Shown: positions 17,836 through 24,793 of the stretch, piece by piece
How positions within the stretch are numbered: position 1 is the first letter of the stretch
Layout: every line of letters begins with the position of its first letter
From: Rhodopirellula sp. P2
Lineage (GTDB): Bacteria > Planctomycetota > Planctomycetia > Pirellulales > Pirellulaceae
Length of the DNA: 64,000 nucleotides
NCBI RefSeq assembly: GCF_028768465.1
Contig: NZ_CP118225.1
Coordinates: forward strand, 5,375,001-5,439,000
Reading direction: 5' to 3'
Program-made: the position numbers and the translations under genes
The notes under the pieces: model-generated
What the model saw: the letters and a program-made list of their open reading frames with translations, nothing else
Database searches by the model: none
What the model was told of the DNA's origin: nothing

Positions 17836-18227
17836 CCCCAGATACTTTGCTTGCAGGATTCTCGGCCCGTGGAATTATCGTCACCCTCGTCGGTGATGAC
17901 ATCAAGCTACGGGCCCGTGATGGCATCCTGACTGACGACGACGTCATCGTGCTGCGTGACAGCAAATCGGATGTTCTACGCTGGCTGAGAGTCGCCGAAG
18001 GATTGCCAGTCGATGACGACGCCGCGGAGTTGCTCTCGTTGGACGAAGTCGACCCGAGCGAAATTCCGACGTGTGAGTCGTGCGGCCGATTGAACGACGT
18101 TCAAACCGGCGGTTCCAAATGGCACTGCTCGCAGTGTGACCCCAGCGCGGAGTCACGACGCCAACTTGCGAGCCGATTGATTCGGTCGGCTCATTCCATC
18201 CGTTACACTGACAAACGCAACGGCTAG
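17832..18227 (+). CDS. TubC_N-like domain plus zinc-ribbon protein
   Basis: A 131-residue protein. Residues 1-55 ('LLAGFSARGIIVTLVGDDIK', 'ILTDDDVIVLRDSKSDVLRW') look like the TubC_N docking fold known from polyketide/nonribosomal systems but also found in replication modules of mobile elements. After an acidic linker comes a four-cysteine zinc site, CESC and CSQC about 25 residues apart. The gene ends the element's replication operon: its last codons form the left arm of a terminator hairpin. It probably docks to a partner such as the DUF3987 protein or primase (inference). Confidence 0.7.
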   Translation: MTPDTLLAGFSARGIIVTLVGDDIKLRARDGILTDDDVIVLRDSKSDVLRWLRVAEGLPVDDDAAELLSLDEVDPSEIPTCESCGRLNDVQTGGSKWHCSQCDPSAESRRQLASRLIRSAHSIRYTDKRNG

Positions 18228-18278
18228 GGTCGCTCCCGAAAGCCGGCTTCATCACCGGCCCGCCGTTGCCCTTTTTTC
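18217..18278 (+). terminator. Terminator of the element's replication operon
   Basis: GCAACGGC at 18217-18224, overlapping the end of the TubC_N-like gene, pairs with GCCGTTGC at 18262-18269, with a smaller CCGG/CCGG stem inside, followed by CCCTTTTTTCC. It separates the replication operon from the integrase gene. Confidence 0.65.
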
Positions 18279-18305
18279 CTTCGATGAATCGTGGAGATGA
18301 ACACG

Positions 18306-19658
18306 ATGGCAACAAGCCGTATTCGAGCCAAGGGAGTTGTCGAAATCCGTTACACCGATTGCAACGGAGAACGATGCAGCCTCTACCCTGGCAAAATCAA
18401 CAAACGTGACACCGAGACCCTTTGCAGGCGAATCGAGCACATCGTTTCCAGACAAATCACGGGCGGTGACCCCGAGCCCGCGGTATCGCAATGGCTGGCC
18501 GACACTGCGGAACGGTCCTCCAAACTGTACGCGAAACTGGTCAAGGCTGGTTTGGCGTCCCCACGGATTGAATCCCGCGAACTGGAAGTCGAGCCGGAGG
18601 CGAAACAGACGCCAACAATTCAAGAGTGGACGAGGCGATTCATCGACAATCACAGTGGAAAGCCTGGCACCATTGAACAACTGGAAATCACTGCTCGCGC
18701 ACTCTGCAAGGTTTTCGGTCCTGACCGACGAATCGACGAACTGACCCCCGGTGATGCGGAGGACTTCCGGAAGTGGTTGCAATCCAAAGGCAATGAGCGA
18801 AAGAAGTATCAAACCGGCTTGGCTCACAACACCGTGCGTCGACGCATTGGTCGCTCAAAAGAGATGTTTCGCGCCGCCGTGCGTCACGAACTGATTGAGA
18901 AGAATCCGTTTGCCGATGAAGTGGCCGCGACATCGGGGAATCCAGAACGTTTGGTTCTGGTGCCCGCGGATTGGATAGAAGCGTGCATTCGCAAAGCCCC
19001 ATGCGAAGATTGGCGAATCATGCTGGCATTCGCTCGTTACGGTGGGATGCGGTCGCACGAGACGCGGATTCAGAAGTGGGAAGACATCGACCTACCCAAC
19101 AACGTGATGTTGGTGCGGTCGCACAAGAATCCACCGGTGCGACGATGCCCAATCTTCCCCGAGCTGCGTGCTCACTTGATGCGAGCACGAGAGATGGCCC
19201 CCGAGGGCGCAATCTACGTTCAAACTCGTTACTCGCACGACGCCAACATCCTGACGACGTTGAACAAAATCATCACCCGAGCCGGTTTGGTGCCGTGGGA
19301 GAAACCAATGCAGAATTTGAGAGCGACACGGGAAACCGAATTGCTCGCTCACTATCCAGCGAAGGACGTTACAAGCTGGTTGGGCAATTCGCCAAAGGTC
19401 GCTCACGAACACTACGCCATGACGATGCAGGCGAGTTTCGACCGCGCGGTTGAATCCGGTGCCAGAATCGCCGGCGTGACCGCTGGGGTACCTGCGGAAA
19501 AGGTACCCCAAAAAGCACCCCAGACATTGCGGGACAAGCAGCACCATCGAGAAGACACAAAAAAAGCCGCCACGGAAAACCCGGCAAATGCCTGGGTATG
19601 TCTCGTGTCGGCTCTTGGTGACTTATCGTCAAGCTACCCCGCTAGGACTCGAACCTAG
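18306..19658 (+). CDS. Tyrosine integrase ending inside tRNA-Gln
   Basis: A 450-residue phage-type tyrosine recombinase. The ATG at 18306 has GGAG nine bases upstream; GTG 18291 and ATG 18297 are in-frame alternatives. The core-binding SAM-like domain covers ~105-205, and the catalytic domain has Arg249 ('GGMRSHE'), Lys274, Arg339 ('MQNLRATRETEL', with Gln/Asn where many relatives have His), His in 'AHEHY' and the nucleophile Tyr370. Beyond the catalytic domain lies a ~75-residue polar tail whose last codons, SSYPARTRT, are the attachment core plus tRNA sequence; the stop is in the tRNA. The integrase thus has a different tail before and after integration. It is transcribed toward the tRNA, convergently with it. 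Confidence 0.9.
   Translation: MATSRIRAKGVVEIRYTDCNGERCSLYPGKINKRDTETLCRRIEHIVSRQITGGDPEPAVSQWLADTAERSSKLYAKLVKAGLASPRIESRELEVEPEAKQTPTIQEWTRRFIDNHSGKPGTIEQLEITARALCKVFGPDRRIDELTPGDAEDFRKWLQSKGNERKKYQTGLAHNTVRRRIGRSKEMFRAAVRHELIEKNPFADEVAATSGNPERLVLVPADWIEACIRKAPCEDWRIMLAFARYGGMRSHETRIQKWEDIDLPNNVMLVRSHKNPPVRRCPIFPELRAHLMRAREMAPEGAIYVQTRYSHDANILTTLNKIITRAGLVPWEKPMQNLRATRETELLAHYPAKDVTSWLGNSPKVAHEHYAMTMQASFDRAVESGARIAGVTAGVPAEKVPQKAPQTLRDKQHHREDTKKAATENPANAWVCLVSALGDLSSSYPARTRT
19632..19650. repeat. Right attachment core (att), 19 bp, inside tRNA-Gln
   Basis: Identical to 12252-12270. It covers the 3' acceptor strand and part of the T-arm of tRNA-Gln plus two bases outside, and at the same time encodes the last residues of the integrase. 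Confidence 0.85.
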
Positions 19659-19706
19659 AATGGCTGGACCAAAACCAGCTGTGTTGCCAATTACACCACG
19701 GGGTAG
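19634..19706 (-). tRNA. tRNA-Gln (anticodon UUG)
   Basis: On the minus strand the sequence folds as a cloverleaf: acceptor CTACCCC with GGGGTAG, anticodon stem GCTGG/CCAGC around loop TTTTGGT (anticodon TTG), and T-arm CTAGG-TTCGAGT-CCTAG. CCA is not encoded. It is the integration site of the neighbouring element, which left the gene intact at this end. Confidence 0.93.
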
Positions 19707-19860
19707 TGGGGCGACTGAGCGGGAAGTTTAGCACGCGTTGCTTGGTTGCTAAAGAGGAGTCTGGCAGTTTCCAGCGGGTTCATTCCAGAATTTTTTTCGA
19801 GTGCTCGAACACACCGATTTTGCCGGATTTGCCCTGCGTTTCCCCCTCTCCCTGCCCGCC

Positions 19861-21831
19861 TCAGAAGGGGTGAACGACTCCAAAAGTGATCCCGTGTGCC
19901 AGCAAATCGTTGTAGGTTCCCTCTGGATCTGGACGACGACTGCCCTCGAAACCGCCAATCGAAAGATCACTCCGATTCAACAACGGGTCGATCTGTTCCG
20001 CTGCTCGCATCACCCGACTGAGATACAGAAACTGGTATCCAATCGTGACGTCCCAGTCGTTCCAAAAGTGACGGGTCACGGAAAGCTGGATTTCAGGGGC
20101 GACCGCCAGCTCGTCGAACTCACGCACCCCTGAATTGGTGGATCGAACCAGCAACCCAGTGTTGGATCGGCTGGTGATCACACCGCCGCCGGCCTGCGGT
20201 TCGCTGCGAAGCGAGGATCCTGAGGCGGCAACGCTGCTGTGCATCACCCCAATCCCCAGTTGGACTTGTGTGTTGAGGGACCAAACATCACCCGATGTGG
20301 TCGACCGAATTCCCATGGTCGCGCCGTGAAAACGATTCTCCACCGAGAAGTTGTCGGTTTGTTCCAACAGCGTCCCAGCGTCGACCCCGCCTCCGTCGAC
20401 CAAGTAACGTCGTTCATCATGGATCGCCAAGCGATCGTCCAGCTGCAAAAAGCGGTAACCCACAAAGGATTCCATTTCCCGCCCACGTTGGTTGATCAAC
20501 AAAGCGCGAACCAACGCATCGGCTCCCCCAAATTCAGTCGACGAGTCGACTGAGATGTTGCCTCTCAGTTCATTGTTGAAGTGGATGAGGTCTGCCGTTT
20601 CTCCGTTGTCCGTGCCGCCTGGCGTCACGTCGACATACGGTCGCGCCAAAATCGAGTACTGCGAACCGTCCGCAGAGAACTGCTGGGAGATTTCATCCGA
20701 GAAGAGCACTGATCCAGAGATCGCCAATCCCGTGTCGCCGAGATAACGCCCCATCTCGACCCGACCGGCTGAACGTCCTTCGTCACCCAGCATGCCACCG
20801 TAAATCGTTTCGGTGCCCAACTGGCCAATCGTCCCCGCCACATCGCGAGCGGTTCCGGCTCGGCCAGTCGTGACCAGAGAAGGCGCATTTTGTCCGTCGA
20901 CCCAAAGGTGCATGTAATCCGCCCGAATCCAAAGATCGCGGAGCGGATCCGACAAGGCATACGCCAACACTCGAACGCGGGCGTCGATCCGATCGTCGCA
21001 TGCGCCCACGCAATTGCCACCGCATTCATCGCACGCTGGTGAGTGTCCCTGTGAATGTCCCTGAAAAGCCCCCTCCATCAACACGCTCTCGTCGCCAACG
21101 TAGGTTTCCCCCATCTCGCCGGCGTAGACTTCGTTTTCCCCGATCCACTCGCCCTCGACCACGCTTCCGTCGAGAAGTTGGCCATCGACTGTGCGTGGCA
21201 CAAAATCGTTCACCCGAGCTTGCGCGGTTCGAGCGGGAATGGAAAGCGTCCCCGGCAATGGTTGCCCGACCCTGACAGGGGCAGGCTGGGAACCGTAGTA
21301 ATACTCACCTTCTTCCAATTCGCTGGGAATCGGATTGCCGTCGGCATCGAGGATTTCAACGCTGGTGATTTCCCCCGGTGTTTCGAATTGCGGCAGCCCA
21401 TCCGTTCCTGGAATCACCACTCGCCCGTCAGCGGGCAACTTCACGCGAGCCGATCGACTGACACTGGACTGAACGTGCTGGACCTGTGACACCGCTGGGC
21501 TGGTGGCGTCCTCATCGGAGTCATTGAACGCAGCGTGATTGGGTTTGCCAATGTTGCGTTCAACGGGAATCCGCCGAGTCGATGTCCCGGAAGCTGTCGC
21601 ATTTCGCTTGGTCGCAGCAACCGAAACCGGAGGCGTTTTGACACCGCCCTTGATTTCAGCTTCCGACTTCATCCCGAACCGAATGGGAAACGGAAAGAAG
21701 TTGGTCTTTGATTTTTCAGTGCTTGTCTGAGCCCAGCCGGAGGTCGGCAGGCTCGCGAATTGGATTGCCAAGCATGCGCCCAGCAACATGCGGTTGAATC
21801 CAAAGCGGCATCGTGTCCTGGTGTCGTTCAT
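19861..21831 (-). CDS. BBP7-family outer-membrane beta-barrel protein
   Basis: A 656-residue exported protein with a signal peptide ending near 'SLPTSGWAQ'. Residues ~35-290 are a low-complexity, acidic spacer with a short Cys/His cluster ('CDECGGNCVGACDD'). From 'LWIRADYMHLWVDGQNAPSL' onward, alternating hydrophobic strands with aromatic girdles and the ending 'LLAHGITFGVVHPF' (terminal Phe) mark an outer-membrane barrel, as in the planctomycete BBP7 family. Further landmarks are 'FVGYRFLQLDDRL' and 'NDWDVTIGYQFLYLS'. It is a single gene. The function (porin or adhesion) is not known. Confidence 0.85.
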   Translation of the reverse strand: MNDTRTRCRFGFNRMLLGACLAIQFASLPTSGWAQTSTEKSKTNFFPFPIRFGMKSEAEIKGGVKTPPVSVAATKRNATASGTSTRRIPVERNIGKPNHAAFNDSDEDATSPAVSQVQHVQSSVSRSARVKLPADGRVVIPGTDGLPQFETPGEITSVEILDADGNPIPSELEEGEYYYGSQPAPVRVGQPLPGTLSIPARTAQARVNDFVPRTVDGQLLDGSVVEGEWIGENEVYAGEMGETYVGDESVLMEGAFQGHSQGHSPACDECGGNCVGACDDRIDARVRVLAYALSDPLRDLWIRADYMHLWVDGQNAPSLVTTGRAGTARDVAGTIGQLGTETIYGGMLGDEGRSAGRVEMGRYLGDTGLAISGSVLFSDEISQQFSADGSQYSILARPYVDVTPGGTDNGETADLIHFNNELRGNISVDSSTEFGGADALVRALLINQRGREMESFVGYRFLQLDDRLAIHDERRYLVDGGGVDAGTLLEQTDNFSVENRFHGATMGIRSTTSGDVWSLNTQVQLGIGVMHSSVAASGSSLRSEPQAGGGVITSRSNTGLLVRSTNSGVREFDELAVAPEIQLSVTRHFWNDWDVTIGYQFLYLSRVMRAAEQIDPLLNRSDLSIGGFEGSRRPDPEGTYNDLLAHGITFGVVHPF

Positions 21832-22204
21832 GTGCTTTCCAGCCTTCCGAGGTTCCGCGAGGAACCGTGAATTGCGAGACGATTGCGTCGTGTCAGCGGC
21901 AATCGCCGGTGCGTCGGCTTTCGGGGTAACAAACTTGAGCCGAAAAGATCAAGCCGGAAAGAATTTTGCCTGCCGGTGTTTCACGCGGGAGCGTGAGTTC
22001 GGATTGGGCCTCGCTCGCGAGCTTTCATTCGCGGATGACGAGTCGTTTACTGCGTCTACAAACTCAGGGCGACGGCTGGAACGGAAGTCGTCGAGCCCTT
22101 CGGTTTTCCAGCATCGCACGAAACACGGGATGAGTTTCGCGCCCCGAAACGTTTGCGATCAACGAAACTCGACACGCGTTTCGCTACACGAACATTGAGA
22201 GCGC
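21832..22204. other. Intergenic stretch, no gene seen
   Basis: About 370 bases upstream of the BBP7-like gene. It should hold that gene's promoter; no clear sigma-70 boxes, RNA gene or repeat could be named before the dispersed repeat that starts at 22205. Confidence 0.4.
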
Positions 22205-22333
22205 TAAGCAGGTCGGCAGGAATGATCGGGCAAAACCATGTGAGCCGTTTGGGCGTTAGCCCCGGTTGTACGTGGGAGCAACGACGCTACCCAAAACATT
22301 CAAAATGCTGAAAGACTCCTGCCGAACTGCTTA
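22205..22333. repeat. Dispersed ~128-bp palindromic element, copy A
   Basis: The ends are imperfect inverted repeats: TAAGCAGGTCGGCAGGA on the left and TCCTGCCGAACTGCTTA on the right (one mismatch over 17). The left half carries GTGAGCCGTTTGGGCGTTAGC shared with the copy at 38659. The right end supplies the TAA stop of the anti-sigma gene. Size, inverted ends and scatter suggest a MITE-like or REP-like family. Confidence 0.8.
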
Positions 22334-23896
22334 GGGGCGCAGAAGCTGGTCGCGAACCTCTTCGGGCGGCAACAAATCGAGCAGCTCTCGCTCGTCAGCA
22401 GAGGCTTCCTGGTAAGCCTGTTGCAGTGTTTTCGATTCCGAATCCGGCCGACCACGACGCCGCAAGGCTTCCTCGGCCCAGTCACGGATGACCATCGAAC
22501 GGAACCAGGCGTTGGTCGATACCGTGCGCAACAATTCCAAATCGTCTTGCGGCAACATCGTTTCGATTTGATGCAGCTCGCTCAACGACAACGGTGGCGA
22601 CTCGGGACCTCGCCTCTTGTCCCCGGGTTGCTTTCGCCACCTGGAACCACCCACGATCGTATGGGCAATGAATTGAATTGCAAAGGAATCCTTGAAATCA
22701 CGCCCACTCGAACGGCGAAACCAATTCATCATTCCTTCCGCTGCTGGGTCGTGGTCGTCCAACCGCTGCTGAACGATCTGCCGCATGGTGAACGCGATCC
22801 GTTCGATCGTCTCGTCGCTCAATCCTTTCGCGGTCACACGTCCGATGACGCTCATGGTTTCATGCACGCCTTCATCGATGGCTCGTTCACGGAGCTCGCC
22901 GGTTTGGTTTTCGATGGAGGCCAACGTGTCGCGACTGAGCTGTTCCTTCCAACGCGAATAAGCTCGGAGTGTGGTCAGCAACTGCTGCGAATCTTCCGCC
23001 TCGGCCACTTGCTTGGCTCGCTCTCGTGTGATGGAGCGAGCTTGCGGGGAGAGGTTGTTGAACGTGTCCCAACGTCGATACGCCGTCGCGCGTTGTTCCT
23101 CATCGAGCTCCGCAACGGCTTCAAGCAATTCATCGGTGCCGCCGTGCTGATCCACCAAGGATTCCAAGTCCTGGGTCGCGGATCGACTGGCGAGCGCAAA
23201 CCACAACGGCGATTCCGCCAGATCTCGAACGAGCTCCAAGTCATCGGTGCTGGAATAGGCCTGGTGATCGATCGCGATCGGCAAATCCGCAATTTGGTTC
23301 TGGTACGAGACGGCTTGCCAGCGCCAGCTGATGAGAGAGGAAACGACCAAAGCCAGCGCACCAAATGCCAACAGACGGCGCGTCCACTTCTTCATCCGAC
23401 GACGGGGCAGGGTGCCTGACCCCGAAACGCCATTGCCCGCGCCCACCGCCTCGATCCCCATGGAGGCTCGCGTGAGATCACGAACGACCATTTCCAAAGT
23501 GGTTTGGACCGAGTGTTCATCCACAACCGGAGTGGGCAAAACATCCAGCATGTCCCAACCACGTTGCAAACCTTGCAGACGCAAACGCAGCGATTCCTCA
23601 CTGACCAAACGATCTTCGAGCTCCGCACGTTCCTTGCCGGAAAGCTCGCCGTCCAGGTAAGCAACCAATTGCTCGTCGTCGCGATCCAGCGGGACATCCC
23701 GAAGCGTCAGCTGATCCGGATCATTGTCCTGCACAGCACGCTTGCCCAGCACCGAACCATCGCTCCGCAATTGGGGGATTGCCATTGAGACGGTGTTGTC
23801 GCCAGCGGTTTGTGAGGTTTCGTTGGCGGATGAATCGTCGGATGCGCCAGCATCCGCTTTGAGTGGGTTGTCGAGAGGACGCTTGGGGTCATTCAT
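22331..23896 (-). CDS. Membrane anti-sigma factor-like protein
   Basis: A 521-residue protein coupled to the ECF sigma factor by an ATGA overlap. Its N-terminal region has 'DDEQLVAYLDGELSGKERAE' and 'LEDRLVSEESLRLRLQGLQR', the helical anti-sigma domain typical of planctomycetes; the zinc ligands His-x3-Cys-x2-Cys of ZAS domains are absent. One membrane helix follows the basic 'RRRMKKWTRR' at about residues 175-195. The remaining ~320 residues are a helical, probably periplasmic domain without a recognised family. It likely holds the sigma factor at the membrane until a signal releases it. The stop codon lies in a dispersed repeat. Confidence 0.82.
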   Translation of the reverse strand: MNDPKRPLDNPLKADAGASDDSSANETSQTAGDNTVSMAIPQLRSDGSVLGKRAVQDNDPDQLTLRDVPLDRDDEQLVAYLDGELSGKERAELEDRLVSEESLRLRLQGLQRGWDMLDVLPTPVVDEHSVQTTLEMVVRDLTRASMGIEAVGAGNGVSGSGTLPRRRMKKWTRRLLAFGALALVVSSLISWRWQAVSYQNQIADLPIAIDHQAYSSTDDLELVRDLAESPLWFALASRSATQDLESLVDQHGGTDELLEAVAELDEEQRATAYRRWDTFNNLSPQARSITRERAKQVAEAEDSQQLLTTLRAYSRWKEQLSRDTLASIENQTGELRERAIDEGVHETMSVIGRVTAKGLSDETIERIAFTMRQIVQQRLDDHDPAAEGMMNWFRRSSGRDFKDSFAIQFIAHTIVGGSRWRKQPGDKRRGPESPPLSLSELHQIETMLPQDDLELLRTVSTNAWFRSMVIRDWAEEALRRRGRPDSESKTLQQAYQEASADERELLDLLPPEEVRDQLLRP

Positions 23897-24732
23897 GAAG
23901 GTTCCTCCTCGGCAAATTCACCGGCACGTTGATCCGCGGTTGGGTCCATTTTCAATGACGGCAATGACATCGCCGGGTCAAGCGTTCCGCCCAGTTGCCC
24001 CGATTCAATGTAGGGCGTCAGAGCTTCTTTCAAACTGACGCGAGCACGGCTGAGCAAGGACTTCACCGCCTTGGTGCTCAAGCTCATCGTTTCCGCAATT
24101 TCGACGTAGCTCATGTTTTCAAACCGAGACAGGATCAACGCCATTCGCTGGCGTTCATTCAACGAAGCGACAGCCGCTCGAACGATCGTGGCTCGTTCGT
24201 CGCCCTCGACCTGGCGTGTCGGCATCAAGCCGCTGCTGTCGACCGCCGCCACGGCCAAAAACGGCGCGTCGTCAGAATCATCGACGCCGCGTGGCGAATC
24301 GACTTCGCTGGTCTCATGCCGGCGTGCCGCGGTGCGTTTGGAATTGCGAGCGACATTGCCGGCGATGGTGAACAACCACGTCGAAAACTTGGCTCCCGGC
24401 GTGTAACTCTGGCGAGCACGATAGACCCGCATGAAGGTTTCCTGGGCCAAATCCTCCGCCAAGTCGCCTCGAGGTGCCAAGTGTTGCATCAACCGAACCA
24501 ACCTTGCTTGGTAACGTCGAACCAGTTCCTCGAAGGCGCCCGCATCGTCCTCTTTCACGCGCAGCATCAACCGCACGTCAGGATCAGATTGCGTGTAACG
24601 CAGGACGGTGGACTGGGTCGGCGATGTCAGGGCACTGAGGGGAGAGGGGGGAAGAACGGAACAGAAAAAACTGGAACAGGGGAGCACAGGGCAGGGCGGT
24701 GACAAAAATGCTCTGAGCGGGTCTCCATCCAT
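23893..24732 (-). CDS. ECF RNA polymerase sigma factor
   Basis: Sigma-70 family factor of the extracytoplasmic-function type. Region 2 is 'FEELVRRYQARLVRLMQHLA', 'DLAEDLAQETFMRVYRARQS', 'FSTWLFTIAGNVARN'; region 4 is 'LNERQRMALILSRFENMSYV' plus 'EIAETMSLSTKAVKSLLSRA'. A Ser/Asp-rich spacer separates them. The ATG at the given start leads into ~40 residues rich in Pro, Cys and Ser that are unlike any sigma factor; the true start may be nearer 'RYTQSDPDVRLML', for example at a non-ATG codon. About 30 residues follow region 4 and may contact the anti-sigma protein. It overlaps the anti-sigma gene and lies 60 bases behind a PAS-kinase gene, suggesting one signalling unit. Confidence 0.92.
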   Translation of the reverse strand: MDGDPLRAFLSPPCPVLPCSSFFCSVLPPSPLSALTSPTQSTVLRYTQSDPDVRLMLRVKEDDAGAFEELVRRYQARLVRLMQHLAPRGDLAEDLAQETFMRVYRARQSYTPGAKFSTWLFTIAGNVARNSKRTAARRHETSEVDSPRGVDDSDDAPFLAVAAVDSSGLMPTRQVEGDERATIVRAAVASLNERQRMALILSRFENMSYVEIAETMSLSTKAVKSLLSRARVSLKEALTPYIESGQLGGTLDPAMSLPSLKMDPTADQRAGEFAEEEPS

Positions 24733-24793
24733 CCAAACGCTACCGGGGAGCGTGCTTCACTGGGGCCACCACAACAAACGCCCCCTTCATCAC

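Larger units (their letters stand above)
12252..19650 (+). mobile_element. 7.4-kb integrative element in tRNA-Gln, satellite-like
   Basis: The element is bounded by a perfect 19-bp direct repeat, one copy in the 3' part of tRNA-Gln(UUG) at 19632-19650 and one at 12252-12270. It carries a tyrosine integrase next to the tRNA, two small helix-turn-helix proteins (one excisionase-like), a PrimPol primase, a DUF3987 ATPase-like protein and a TubC_N-like/zinc protein. No capsid, terminase, tail, relaxase or conjugation gene is present. It therefore resembles a phage-satellite or minimal replicating island that depends on a helper for transfer (inference). The intact repeats and open frames suggest it could still excise. 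Confidence 0.8.
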
